Positions 43,963 through 55,064 of a DNA stretch of 64,000 nt are shown one piece after another. Positions within the stretch are counted from its first letter, which is position 1. Every line of letters begins with the position of its first letter. This DNA comes from Sabethes cyaneus. Taxonomy: Eukaryota; Arthropoda; Insecta; Diptera; Culicidae. Location of the stretch: NCBI RefSeq assembly GCF_943734655.1, contig NC_071354.1:47918044-47982043 (forward strand), written 5' to 3'. Position numbers and translations under genes: made by a program. Under the pieces are notes generated by a model, which had not been told where the DNA came from, searched no databases, and was given only the letters and a program-made list of their open reading frames with translations.

Positions 43963-44979
43963 AAGTGATCCATTTTGCCCTATTTTACCCAAAAATCATG
44001 TTAAAAGCTAATTAAACAGTATAAAAACTTATTTGCCGCCCGTGAAACGAACTCAAATAGCTTCCAAATTTTGTCGAAACATCAGAAGAATCAAATTCCA
44101 TCCATTCTATACTGTGCGAAATGCAAGAATAGTCCATTTTGCCCAAATCACCCCCATATCCATAGATAACCTAATTAAAGCGATTAAAACTAACTCAAAG
44201 GTAAAAACAGTCTTCAAAAAAAACTGTGTAGTTTATCATACTGAATAACTTTGGAGAACTGTTGAAAGCAATTAATAAATTGGATGCGGAGTTATTGAGC
44301 AGAATGAATTTTTATGTATACTTTTTAACTACATCATTATATCTCGCAACTAGCAAAAGATAGATAGTTACTATATTCAGCAAAGTTGCTCATTTTAGTG
44401 CGTTCTACAATTTTTCTGAAGAAAAAAATTTTTTTTAATGAATTCAAAACAAAACAAAAGTTTGCATCACCCTGATGGATGAATAAAAGATCACCTTAGT
44501 AGTTTGAAAAAGGTGCGCTGTATTTTATTGATACTTCTCTGAAGACACCATCATTGAAAAATGGCGATTTTTTACGGAATAGCAAATAAACGTGTTTTTT
44601 TGGTAGATCTAAGAGGGAATCAGGCAAAACGGACCGATTGTGAATTCATTACGGTACTAAATCGATGACATTTAGCTCTCCTGATGTTTTTCGAATGTAC
44701 TGGTGCTATTCGAGTGTCTTTCCCTGTCTTTGAATTAGTTTTAATCGCTCTAATTAGGTTTTACAATGTATTTGGGGGTGAATTGGGCAAAATGGACTAT
44801 ACCTGCATTTCGAACAATATATGAAATGGATGGGATCTGATTCTTGTGATGTTTTGACAAAATTTGGAAGCTATTTGAGCATTCACTATTTGAGTTTCAC
44901 GGGCGGCAAATAAGTTTTTATACTGTTTAATTAGCTTTTAACATGATTTTTGGGTAAAATAGGGCAAAATGGACCACTT
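43963..44979. mobile_element. About 1-kb element with long (about 230 bp) inverted ends
   Basis: The left end AAGTGATCCATTTTGCCCTA and the following text through GCCGCCCGTGAAAC are the complement of the right end (GTTTCACGGGCGGCAAATAA through GGGCAAAATGGACCACTT). The match extends about 230 bp with scattered differences. No transposase was found. The target duplication is unclear, so the outer ends are approximate. Confidence 0.65.
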
Positions 44980-45239
44980 TCTACTACTTCTTAAAGCTAA
45001 CCGCTTTAGTGGAATTACTGAAAGCCGTCCGATATTGGGAACATTCCTATTTAATGAGAAATGAAGTGTTGATTCTGTGAATTTTAAAAGCAATTTTTTG
45101 TTTGAAATAAAAGTTCTGTTTATGAAAATATATGCTCTGTTTTCAGATTGACAAAAAGAATGCCAGTGAATACTTTTCTAAAAACAGCGCTTTTTTTAGG
45201 ACCCAAAAAGTGCTACCAAAAATCGAAAAGTGAATTACT

Positions 45240-45508
45240 GCTCGCTTCCCCGGTTAAGGGCGCAGTCAAGGTGGGAGGAGGAGGTCCAAATAATTAGAAT
45301 GGGACAACAAAGGAGGGTGGATTCCACCGAGGCGGGATATATGGAAAAAAGTTTTCGTCTCCGTTATAAGGACTTTTAGAGAGCAAACAGATGCATAATT
45401 GGCTACGTGACAGAAGGGGAGTTGACTGGGAGGGAGCTAACAGGGAGGGGAAACGAAGAACGTGAGTATAAATGTATGTCCCGTCATAACTCCGGAACGT
45501 CTGAACGG
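45240..45508 (+). repeat. Diverged copy of the 310-390 bp repeat, left of the hAT-like insertion
   Basis: GAGAGCAAACAGATGCATAA, GACAGAAGGGGAGTTGACTG and CGTCATAACTCCGGAACGTC match units at 38390-39290. Confidence 0.7.
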
Positions 45509-46121
45509 CAGGGCTGTCATTTGCTCACACTATGCGCCCAATGTTCCAATATTATGCCTTGTCGCACAGAGCGATTCGGCAACACATCTCTACAGCTTAT
45601 ATGCACACAGCGTACGAGCGAAACCGGAGTGGGAGCGAACGACAGCACTCGGTGAAAATCGCCCAGTGAGTGATCATCCAAACAGCACTTGGTGCTGCCG
45701 TTTGTCACAATCCGTGCGGAATTAACGCAAAACATTTTTGTTGTTTTTACAAAGTTTCTGCCCTTTTAAAAGAGAAAATACACGCTGCACTAAACACCTA
45801 ATATAGTCTATGTTAAGTTAGTACGGATCAGGTGGCGCAACAGTAAAAATATTTTTTTCAATCACACCGCTTCAACTGACCCAGCGCAGGGTGTACAATC
45901 CATCCGCGCAGAGTGCGGCTCTTGGTGTGGTAAAGCACGCAGCAAATTTATCACACTGCGTTTGCGACTGCCTTTTTTTCGTGTGCGTAAAACACGAAAG
46001 AGCGTGTTTAGCAAAAGAGACACTGAAGGGAATTCTTGTGCGAACACACACCGTATGACGAGTGTTGTGTTGTTTAAGAATGTGTGTCTTTTGGTCTGCG
46101 CTGCGGTTTATGCCATCTCTG
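45509..46121. mobile_element. hAT-like non-autonomous element with exact 8-bp duplication
   Basis: CTGAACGG lies at 45501-45508 and 46122-46129. Ends are CAGGGCTGTCATTTGC and, on the complement of the right, CAGAGATGGCATAAAC. CAG-G/A-G ends with an 8-bp duplication mark hAT elements. It interrupts the tandem repeat in its GAACGCCTGGACCGTTC block, which is continuous in other copies. No transposase was found; open frames up to 113 codons have no domain. Confidence 0.8.
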
Positions 46122-46520
46122 CTGAACGGTTCTTCATCAAAGTTGGTACATGTTTTTGACATAAAATAATCGTCGCAGAGGGGTTGACCAAAGGAACAGG
46201 CGATCTCTAACAAGGGGGGAGGATGATTAAATTGGGTAAAGGGGTGCTTTTCTCTGCCATTTGGAATGGTAGCATTTAAACAAGTGACTGGACGACAGAA
46301 ATGGATTTCTGAAAGGAGGAAATAGGGTGGCCATTGGAAAGGAGGAGGTTTAGAACGTAAAAAAGGCTTTGTTTCGCTTTATATGGAGTACCAAAAAAAA
46401 AGACAGATTTACAAGTGACTGGGAGACAACAGGAGGGAGAAGCTAATGAAGACTATACACATTCAAATGGAGCAAAATTGTTTTGTTTCTTGCATTATGA
46501 GAATTTTTGTCACAATAACA
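46122..46520 (+). repeat. Diverged copies of the 310-390 bp repeat, right of the hAT-like insertion
   Basis: GGTTCTTCATCAAAGTTGGT, TTGACATAAAATAATC and TTTCTCTGCCATTTGG continue the repeat interrupted at 45508. More diverged units follow to about 46520. Confidence 0.65.
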
Positions 46521-46639
46521 GATACAATAGTGGTTAAGAGACAAATAAAATGGCGCAATCCGCTCGTATTCATCAATTGAAGATTGATTTATGAAAAACA
46601 AAATATATCAATCATCCTGCAGACGTATTTCAGTTCGGG

Positions 46640-46870
46640 TACCAACTAGCATTTGGAAAGTCCGAACTCCTCATAAACTGGTCGGGCCAGCTTGCTCGAG
46701 AGGTTTCGAACTAGTTTCGTAGGGCAACACTCCTGTGCTCCTTGACTGAAACATTTGGCGGAATGCAAAGTTGACCCGACGTATAGCTCGAATGCGCCGT
46801 TGAAGCTTCTTACCGTATCATTGTCAGCGGTAACCAGATATCCCAAATATCAATATGAATTCCTGAACCA
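46640..46870 (-). pseudogene. RTE-clade LINE RT C-terminal fragment
   Basis: Minus-strand text reads GYLVTADNDT in one frame and GKKLQRRIRAI with FAFRQMFQSRS in another, matching the post-catalytic block of RTE reverse transcriptases. It is frame-shifted and short. Confidence 0.65.
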
Positions 46871-46939
46871 TTTCAATAGACCATCCTCATGGTTGTTGTC
46901 TTGACCTTTGTAATGAGGTTAGCCATATAATGAAGTCGT

Positions 46940-47105
46940 TGCACAAGACAAGGCATGAAGGGGAATAGCGGAAAATTAGTTAAGGTGAGCAACGTCTAAT
47001 AAGTTTGTATAACGTTCCTCTTTACCCAAGCTGGGGAATCCGCCGATCGAATCAGGTCAATTATAATTCGATTTGAACCCAACTTCTCTTCTTAGGTCCT
47101 GTTGA
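46940..47105 (-). repeat. SINE-like copy, family A
   Basis: Minus-strand order is GAAGTTGGGTTCAAATCG, CAGCTTGGGTAAAGAGGAAC and TATACAAACTTATTAGACG, as in the copy at 22750. It forms an inverted pair with 47255-47420. Confidence 0.6.
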
Positions 47106-47254
47106 TCGCAGGTATTGAAGAATCTTTGCACAACAACGGACGCAATAAAAAGGAAACTTTACAGCCTCATTAATTTTATGAAGTTTGAAATACATCTCAC
47201 CCTCAACAAGGGGATGGCACAGTTTCCTTTTTATCCATTCCGCTGTAGTTCAAA

Positions 47255-47420
47255 GGTTCATCAATATCTGCGATCCACAGAGCCTTGGGGAAAAGCTAAG
47301 GTAAAGAGGACTTTATACAAACTTAATAAGCGTTGCTTCAATGACCCTCACTTACCTAATTTTCCGCTCTTTCCCAATCACACCTTTTCTCCCCTGAGAT
47401 ACTATCATCCGGTCATCCGG
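47255..47420 (+). repeat. SINE-like copy, family A, 3' part
   Basis: GGTAAAGAGGACTTTATACA and CTTAATAAGCGTTGCTTCAA followed by pyrimidine-rich text. The B-box end is missing. Confidence 0.55.
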
Positions 47421-47509
47421 TGGCCTGTCGACGACTGTTTGTATGTTTGTAAAAAACAACAAATGCGATGACATCCAGGTGACGAGTTCTACCAATAATG
47501 GAGAGCTCC

Positions 47510-47900
47510 CGAAACACGATGTGAATATCGTCGTTTGAGATGCAAATGCACAGGTTGGAAAAGAGGAATTTCTCCGCCTCGACCAGTGAGAACGGTTTGA
47601 CGCTGATAAATTTTCCAGAGGAATGGCTATTTGCAGCATTTGTTTTTCACACCTGACGACATTCAAATGAAGTCGCTTACCCTCAGATCAATTATGTTCT
47701 CATTGACAGTCCACACTTTTCGGATATCATGCAATCGTTTTGGGACCAAATATCGATAAGGACTTGTTTGAAGCTTCGTGCATGGACAGCGTTTGAAATT
47801 CAACAGCAGTGTTGAGCTACGTGTCAAAAATTGATTTTTTTTTGTGGATTTCAAGGCGTCGTATGATTCAGTTATATTGGCTGTTACGGAAAAAGTATGG
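47510..47900 (+). pseudogene. RTE-clade LINE endonuclease fragment joined to RT start
   Basis: Plus-strand text encodes DVNIVV, DANAQVGKEEF, ENGLTLINFPEEWLFAAFVF, INYVLIDSPHFSDIM and ISIRT. These are the GDFNAQVG, NGxRLINFA and IDHVLIDxRHFSDV blocks of RTE endonucleases, with frame shifts. At about 47846 FFVDFKASYDSV from the RT follows directly, so the intervening RT N-terminus is deleted. Confidence 0.75.
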
Positions 47901-48059
47901 ATGGAGCAAATTGAACCACGGTGACAAGCGCTATTGTATTTTGTGCAAACTCTTAGCTCAACCCACCAGTGTTGGTGGAGTTTGAGGTCTCGTGCGTTTA
48001 TGTATAGGCTATAGGGTTTTTTTTACCCAATCTGCTGTGGATAAGAGCTTATACAATAT

Positions 48060-48300
48060 CTGCGAAGGGCCTGGGAAAAAAGTTGGATTTGAATCTGGTT
48101 ATAATTGGCTCCCATTACAGCTTGGTTCAATTTGCAAAACTTGAGTAAAGAGGAACGATCGATGAACCTAGTAAGCTTTGCTTCATTGACCCTCATGTCT
48201 TTCCCCTTCTCGTCTTGTCCACTCTGCTTGCATACTATAAACCATCTATTGGAAAGATTACCCGTATAAAAATTAATTATGACTTGACCTCATTATAAAG
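48060..48300 (+). repeat. SINE-like copy, family A
   Basis: GGATTTGAATCTGGTTATAA, CTCCCATTACAGCTTGGTTC and GAGTAAAGAGGAACGA, then CTTTGCTTCATTGACC and pyrimidine-rich text, in the family-A order. Confidence 0.65.
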
Positions 48301-48600
48301 GCTTGATCTATGAGAATAAAATACGAGGCTTTTCTAAAATAGGTAATATTTTTTTCGTTTTGCCAGAGCCGGCGTTACAAGCAGCGAGGCCCAGTGCAGA
48401 CTAAGCTGTTGTATACCAGAGAGCATTGAATGAAAAGGCCACCGCGATGGTCGTAATGATCGTCTTTTGGAGAAGGATCCGATTATTCAACGCAGTTTAC
48501 CCATTGTTGGAGTTCATCTAGATCATTTTAATCCTGGGCCCCAATTCGGAACTAAACATGGTTAATGAAATCAATTACCTTTTGAGATTTTGACTCAATA
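48300..48600. other. No gene recognised
   Basis: Short stretch between two SINE-like copies. A plus-strand segment near 48360-48500 reads like retroelement scrap but no domain could be named. Confidence 0.35.
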
Positions 48601-48614
48601 CTTGGTATGGAGCG

Positions 48615-48785
48615 TCCCAGTTGGCCTCGAGGTATGATCCTGGCCCAATAGGCCAGTCATCGTATGTTTGAATCGGTTGGGAGAGCTTGTTAGCGTCAAT
48701 AGGATCGTAGCAACTGGCCCTGCAATTGTCCTGTACTCTAATAGCTGGCTGCTAAGTCTGTCGTATAAAAACAGAAGGTCAAGTT
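48615..48785 (+). repeat. SINE-like copy, family B
   Basis: GGCCTCGAGGTATGATCCTG, AATAGGCCAGTCATCGTATG, AATAGGATCGTAGCAACTGG and CTGCTAAGTCTGTCGTATAA match the 28570 copy in order. Confidence 0.65.
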
Positions 48786-48829
48786 TGTGCTATACACTCA
48801 AGTCGCTTTCTACGCGAAGGATACGTCCC

Positions 48830-48932
48830 GCGTAAATTCCGAAAATCACGTAAAAAAACCGCATAAATTCCGAAATTCGCGTAAATTCCGAAAATGGCGT
48901 AAAAAACCGCGCAAATTCCAAAAATCGCGTAA
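48830..48932 (+). repeat. Left satellite, about 30-bp units
   Basis: About three to four units of GCGTAAATTCCGAAAATCGC type at the left end of the element. Confidence 0.8.
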
Positions 48933-49375
48933 AAATCAGAGGGGTTGTGTACAAGACACGACCGCATATATAGGTGACGCAGGACTACGTAATTCTCTTT
49001 GTAGTGATAGTGGCATGTATTCATGCTTGAAATCATTCGATTCTTCATGTATACATGCTATATGCAACATATATACATGCTACATGCGTTGTATGTAACA
49101 TTTATCAAAATAGTAACATTGCATACGTTCAATTCTTAAAAGATTGTGCATTTGAAAACAATTTAACAAAATCAAGAACACAAACTATTGCTTTCCTGCT
49201 ACCTTACTGAAATTAAAGATTGTTTTTTTATCCATGGTTCACCATGTTGAAGGGATTTTACCAATTCAATCCTATTTTATCAACAGCACATCGTTCCACT
49301 ACACTTCTAATGAAACGGCAAGCATGCGTATTCATACAGAGTCGTATTATAACCGAACACTACAGCTGTATCACA

Positions 49376-49715
49376 TTTTTCCAACACAGATATCAAATTC
49401 GCCGAGGTTTAATCGTCTCGCAGTAAGAATTTGCGATCTGTTGGGACGACGAACTTGTGTCATCTGGCACACTTCCCTAACACAGAGATCAAATTGGACT
49501 AGGTTTAATCGCGTTCGTAAGAAATCTGTTGGCACGAGGGGGCTTTGTCACTCTCTCTGGCGTACTTCCCAAGCAAGGACATCAAAATGGTCTAGGTTGA
49601 ACCGCGGTGTTAAGAAATCTTGTTGAAATGAGGAAACTTTGTCACTTGTTTTGGCTTACTTCCCAAGCACAGATATCAAATTGGTATAGGTTTAGATCAT
49701 CGTAATGAATCTTCC
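49376..49715 (+). repeat. Tandem repeat, unit about 95 bp, 3.5 copies
   Basis: CACAGATATCAAATT or variants start at 49385, 49481, 49574 and 49669, each followed by a TAGGTTTAATC-like block. Frames across it are by-products. Confidence 0.8.
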
Positions 49716-49987
49716 AACCAATCACGAAGCGAGAATTCTGGTAAAATATAGGTTCATTATTTTTAATTTTTCAATAGTTCAACATCAAGAATCCATACTT
49801 TTCTTTATTTGGGTCAATTCTTAGAAGATTTTCCGATCGATTGGTGTAAGAATATTGAAAATCGATCGGAAAACCGCTGAGCTATTTGCGCTCAAAACCT
49901 TTCATTTTTCGTGACGCTCGCATTTTTCGATTTTTTGGAATGACACCCTATCTCAAAACTTGCCGTAAGACGTAGTCCTACGTCAAA

Positions 49988-50450
49988 AAAGCCGCGTAAA
50001 TTTCCAAATTCGCGTAAAAAAAAACAAAATTTCGCGTAAAACTGTGGTTTTCAACACTACGCAAAAAAAGACGTTTTGAACACACTGCGTAAATTCCGAA
50101 AATCGCGTAAAAAACCGCGTAAATTCCGAAAATCGCGTAAAAAAAACCGCGTAAATTTCGAAAATCGCGTAAAAAACTGCGTAAATTCCGAAATTTGCGT
50201 AAAAAAAACGCGTAAATTTCGAAATTCGCGTAAAAAACCACGTAAATTCCGAAATTCGCGTAAAAAAACCGCGTAAATTCCGAAAATCGCGAAAGAAAAC
50301 CGCGTAAATTCCAAACATTGTGTAAAAAACCGCGTAAATTCTAAAATTCGCGTAAAAAACCGCGTAAATTCCGAAATTCGCGTTAAAAAAACGCGTAACT
50401 TCCGACAATCGCGTACAAATTGTCGCGTAAAAAAACCGTGTAAAAAGCGA
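49988..50450 (-). repeat. Right satellite, about 30-bp units, roughly 14 copies
   Basis: Units of CGCGTAAATTCCGAAAATCG with A-runs, spaced 29-32 bp (for example starts at 50087, 50117, 50149). Confidence 0.9.
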
Positions 50451-50461
50451 CTTCAGTGTAC

Positions 50462-51085
50462 TTCAGTCCAATGATGCTATGATTTTGCTGCTCGAAAGCA
50501 TTTTTTAAATTCATTGAGTGTGGTTGGCTCCGTTTTAAAAGGGAATCGTGAAATGAAGGACGTGTAACCGAAAGCTCCCACAATATCAAGGAAAGCACAA
50601 AGTGTCGTCTCTTGATATTTGATCGATTTCTCAATGAACGTCACTAGATAGTGCAGTGCGGTTTCTGAAGATTTACTGTGTTGGTATGCATGTTGATTTC
50701 CATCCGACGGAGAGTTATTTAAAAACTCATCGCGGAATATAATTATCTGTAATTTTCTCCATCAACTTAAGAAGATTTGATGTTAGATTTATTGCTCTGA
50801 AAGCCTTATGCATGGTTTTCCCTTTTTTATCTCTCTTAGATATGACCACCACCTCTTTTTTCCGCTAAAAAAAAGTTGAAGAGTTCGGGCATTATAACGT
50901 CGTACATTTTCTGTAAAAAAATGAGTCGAGTACCATCTGGACCTGGAGATTCATTGGTTGAAAAGTGCTAAGTGGCCATTTGATCGAAGCGAAGCCTTCA
51001 TGAACAATCGACGTGTATGTAACGACACATTCCAAAGCAGCGGGGCCTAATTTCATTGATTTTTCATAAAGCTTTGACAAAAGAA
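50462..51085 (-). pseudogene. LOA/I-group LINE RT relic
   Basis: Minus-strand blocks across several frames are ESPGPDGTRL, VVVISKRDKKGKTMHKAF, RAINLTSNLLKLMEKI, QHAYQHSKSSETALH-like text and ETTLCAFLDIVGAFGYTSF. This is the order and spelling of LOA/R1-type RT (GPDG, SFRPISL, FLDIEGAF). It has many frame breaks. It could be a different copy of the clade seen at 32498-33765. Confidence 0.7.
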
Positions 51086-51189
51086 ACAATGAAAATCATG
51101 TAAAAATTTTCGAACAGCAACTTGTGCTAGCTAGGCTAGGAACTGTCCGCTCGAATTTTTAACATTTTGTCTAGTCACTAAGCGCGAGG

Positions 51190-51720
51190 TCCCCTGAAGT
51201 GCGAGGTTCCGTGCGACCGCACGGGTTTGCCGGGCTAAACGGCGGCTCTGCAGTTTTCAGTTATGATAGTGGGATTTATTTTAATCTGGTCTTATCTTAT
51301 CTGCTCAGTAGAACACTTTGTATGCGATTGGACTCACACACATCGGAACAATTCGTAAATGCATCCGGTGTACCACAGAGTAGGTAGCAACTTGCGCCCG
51401 TTATTGTTTATTCACTATATCAACGACATTGTAGTTATGCTTGACTCGGACCGCAAATTAGCATGTGTGGTGTCCTATCAGCTATCTTGGTCTTGATGCG
51501 TGGAACGTGTACAAAACCGACAACCTTGGAAAGACCCAGCAAATTTGCCACCTTACAGCGATCAAAGCCGATTGTTGAATTTGGATACGCTTGAAAGTCG
51601 ACGCAAGATTCTGTAAGTAACATATGCAGCAAAATTGCTCGTTGGAGAATTTGATGGCCCATGGCCGTACCTTTAGCGTGGTCGAAGATTTCTTCGAGTT
51701 CTAAGTTTTCAACTTAGTTT
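51190..51720 (+). pseudogene. LINE RT relic, CR1/jockey-like, internally deleted
   Basis: Plus-strand EQFVNASGVPQS, then in another frame LRPLLFIHYINDIVVMLDSD, corresponds to the GVPQGSxLGPLLFxxYINDI block. A later part reads LPPYSDQSRLLNLDTLESRR and VTYAAKLLVGEFDGP, a C-terminal RT block. The YADD region between them is missing. Confidence 0.65.
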
Positions 51721-51724
51721 TGGG

Positions 51725-52150
51725 TCATTCGTCGCCTGAATCCAACGAGTCCCATCATTTATGAATCACCTTCGAATCACTAAACGATCTTTGGAATTCT
51801 TTCGAAAGAGCGCGTGTAGCTTATGCATCTTTTCTTTTCTCCGTCTTTCATACGTATCCAATCGTATAGTTTAGAGCACCTTTCGTTCTAAAGCTACAAG
51901 GGCTTTCAGGTATTATATGGTCGACTCAGGTTGGACTATTTTTAGACACAGATCATGCCTCTTCCTCCATCTACTGTAGAACCACCGACCGAGAAGTTTA
52001 ATCTAACTTTGTGTTTACTGGCGGGACGTCAACACTATGGAGGCCTTTGCTACTTACAAGGTACTGCGTGTGACGCTGTTCGTCTGTCAGCGTGTTGGTC
52101 GCGATTCTCAGCGCGGGTTGTTTTCGGGAGAGGGCTCCGTTCCTATGAAA
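51725..52150. other. No gene recognised
   Basis: Spacer before the TA MITE. The 67-codon frame at 51955-52158 has no domain. Confidence 0.4.
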
Positions 52151-52152
52151 TA

Positions 52153-52320
52153 GACTAAACCTCGTGTTTTTAGTCTTGACTCTTCCCTCTTCATTTCAAA
52201 AAAACTTTTCATTACTTTCCCCAACCGAACCTTTATCTCTTGTAGAACCACCGTTTCAAAAAATATTAATATATGTTTGACCGCATTTTAAAGTCAAGAC
52301 TAAAAACACGAGGTTTAGTC
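52153..52320. mobile_element. 168-bp TA-flanked MITE
   Basis: Ends GACTAAACCTCGTGTTTTTA are exactly inverted over 29 bp, bordered by TA (52151-52152, 52321-52322). The interior (CATTACTTTCCCCAACCG, GTAGAACCACCGTTTCAA, TGACCGCATTTTAAAG) resembles the right arm and flank of the palindrome at 18010-18550. Confidence 0.85.
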
Positions 52321-52329
52321 TAAGCTTCC

Positions 52330-52795
52330 TTGTGAAAAGCACTGTTTTCTTTCAATTTGGAACTAAACATTTACAAAATCCTTCATATTGCGCATTCAAT
52401 CGTCTAGTGCTACCTTGAAAAAAGTCATGTCGTAAATCGAAACACTGGTCAACACAAGTTTTGTTTACCCACAGTAATTGTTATATGTTTTGTTGTTAGA
52501 AGTCCAATACACACAAAACTTTAGTTCATTATAATATTGTTTTTTTTTTTTTTTGTGAAAGCGATTTGAGACAATTTGTTTTTTAGAATTAGTCAACCAG
52601 TGTGAACTGATTTGCGACAAGTGAATTAACATTCAATTGGAAATAACTCATGACAACAATCGAGATCCGTGTTAATACATATTTGGCACTTAGCTAACAT
52701 GTGAAATATTCATTATAACAGTACATATCCTAAAATAGACATTTTACTTACTGTTCGAAGACGCTTTCCAGCAAAACTAAAGTCAAATCATTCAA
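52330..52795. other. No gene recognised
   Basis: AT-rich DNA next to the GC-richer region. No feature beyond a T13-14 run near 52540. Confidence 0.45.
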
Positions 52796-52799
52796 CTGG

Positions 52800-55060
52800 T
52801 AGCCCAGTCAGTCAGTCAGTCATGCCCCAAAGCGACAAATTGTCAGCAAGCTTCACCATCGCCGTTAACACAGTCAGCGCGAATCACAGAGTTTACCCAA
52901 AACAAACCGCCTGCTGGCAGATATCATGTTCCATCACTGAGTGCGCGAAACCTCCATCACAGAACTGGGAAAACATCAACAAAAACACACTCACTCACAG
53001 TGGACCACGGCGGCAGCGTCCGCCAACAGAGCGACGACGAAGCTCCTCTGGGGTCCGAAACGATCCGCGAAACATTTGCGAAGCACAGAAAAAATCGCGT
53101 ACCCTATAGCTTCTCACCGCGACCAGTTGCCACTATCGACTGATGCGAATCAGCGCGAGAAGCCAAACGACACGGAGAGAAATGAAAAGCATATACCGAA
53201 AGAGAGACAAACAGACAAACATAGCGAGAATGAGAGGGGAAGAGATTACCCGATTAGTCAAAACTGACAGTGCTTTGCGATGCGATGCGATGCGAGTGGG
53301 TAACACACACGCTAGTGGAATCGGTAAGACGAATTAGCTCTGAACTGTACCTACTACAAGAGATTTGTTTTTTTTCTGCTGGCCACGGAGAAAAAGGGCA
53401 TTCGCACGCGCTGTCGCCGTCTTCGACAACCAGCAACAGCAACGTAAACAACCGATGAATCGCTGGTTTTGTTTTGTGTGTTGTGAAACATTTGAGTGTG
53501 GAAATATAGCAGCTACTCAACGTACATGCGAGCGGTTAAAAGCGACATCCAATAATTATACACGGAAGGAAATAAACCTTCAAGAAAGAGAACAGCGCCC
53601 AAACGGCGAAGCGGAGGCTCTTCCATTGGGCTGGGGACATATTTTCATTCGGGAGGAAGAGAATAAACACTGTAGGAAGAGCGAAATCCGTCTCGAGACG
53701 AGAGCCGGAGCAGAGGTTAGATTCAGTTCAATGGATTCGGGTTTTACTTGCCCGAAGTGTGTGCATATGGTGTCAAAAGCACTTTCGAGAGTGTACGGAA
53801 AGTTAGAATAAAAGAGGCGACTCCGTTGCCCTGAATGAGCAAACGCGGGCGCGGGCGGCAAGAGAAGACGCCGGATTAGGAGAATGGGCAAAGCCAAACA
53901 CCCGTTGAGTATCGATATCAATAACGCTCGATGATGATGATGATGGGGTCTTTAGCGGCTGTGCAGAACTTGGTGGGCTTTTCCATCCGGGATGTTAATC
54001 AACAGCTCTGTCAAAGCACGAAGCTACTTTGAGAAATTTAGTGTTCTGGAAGTGCTACAGTTTCTGTCAACTCTGTCAATCTGTCAATTCTGCCAATTTT
54101 GTCAAACGAGATATAAATGTGAATTTTCATTCACACCTAGATCGAACGAATTTTTGTCTTTCTAAATTGCCACCAATGACTAAGATAGCAATTTTAACAA
54201 AACACCAAATAATCAAAAAAACGTTATCCGTGCGTGAAGTACAACCGCCGGAGCAGCCAAAGAATGGCTACAAGAATGGTGCCGATGGGTAATAAATGGC
54301 ATTTTCGGAATCCCACTTCCCACCCGCCTCGCTTTGCCCCCGCGTCCATCAGTCGCGTCGTCGGTTGAATGTTTGAAAACAGCCAAACGTGAAATGAAGT
54401 AGGTATCAACATTTTTCTGCTCTCCTTTTCCGACTACAACAGACACGCGATTGTTTCGAGTCGAACCTCGGCGTCGGAGCGAGCGAGAGCGTCGCATCGA
54501 AACGGCTAGCCAGTGGAAGCGAGACGCAGCAACAACAATTCCGCTAACGGTGTGGTATGGGTGATACGCGGTGCGGCCTCGATGCAACCAACACACTCAC
54601 AGGGAGAGGGAAAAGAACGACACTGCGAAAGGCACGTACATATTATTGTTCGCCGCTAACCGACCGGTTGCTGGATTTGCTTTGCGTAGCATAACGTGCC
54701 TGTGCCTGCTCAGCTCTGCTGCCGGTAATCGAGCCCGTCCACCTTCCCGGAACTTGTCGCGAGGAATTGCCGCCACCGTCGGTACACTCTCTAACGGGTG
54801 GCTGATTGTTGATTCAAGGCCTCTAATCGGTACGGAACAGCACAGGCAGTAGCGGCCGAGCAACGGGCAGTGGCGGCGCTTGCTTATCTAATCGGCAGTT
54901 TTGACAGCTTCCATCGACACAAAGCACGTCAGGTGTGCGTGAAACCGTTAGTTTCGCGGAATGCATTCGAAGGACACTTGCAATGGAACAAGTGCCTTTA
55001 AAAAAAGTGCTGGAAGCTAAAGAATTCGCTCCCCCGATAATAAAAATCGTTATCATTCCA
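52800..55060. promoter_or_regulatory. Large GC-richer, TE-poor region; candidate promoter or 5' exon region
   Basis: The longest stretch without transposons in the right half. It begins with a repeated initiator-like CAGTCAGTCAGTCAGTCATG. It contains CpG-rich text, CAA/CAG/GAT triplet runs (for example GAT at 53931-53945) and overlapping open frames on both strands up to 148 codons, none with a recognised domain. It may hold a TSS and 5' UTR exons of mam or of an unseen gene. Composition is the only evidence. Confidence 0.35.
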
Positions 55061-55064
55061 GTCG

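Larger units (their letters stand above)
48795..50458. mobile_element. TA-flanked element with satellite-built ends
   Basis: Ends are CACTCAAGTCGCTTTCTACG and, on the complement of the right, CACTGAAGTCGCTTTTTACA, bordered by TA (48793-48794 and 50459-50460). Both ends consist of tandem GCGTAAATTCCGAAAATC units. The interior carries a GACGTAG-motif pair, a 95-bp tandem repeat and no transposase. TA borders suggest the Tc1/mariner/pogo superfamily; this is inferred. Frames that read as repeats of F-x-IYAVF translate the satellite and are not proteins. Confidence 0.65.

Noticed and set aside
49983..50408. Open frames repeating F-x-IYAVF, looking like a repeat protein or membrane protein
   Set aside because: They are translations of the 30-bp satellite in several frames, with the same pattern in all overlapping frames.
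53365..53811. 148-codon plus-strand frame
   Set aside because: Its opposite strand is open for 113 codons as well, and no family resemblance was seen; composition alone explains it.
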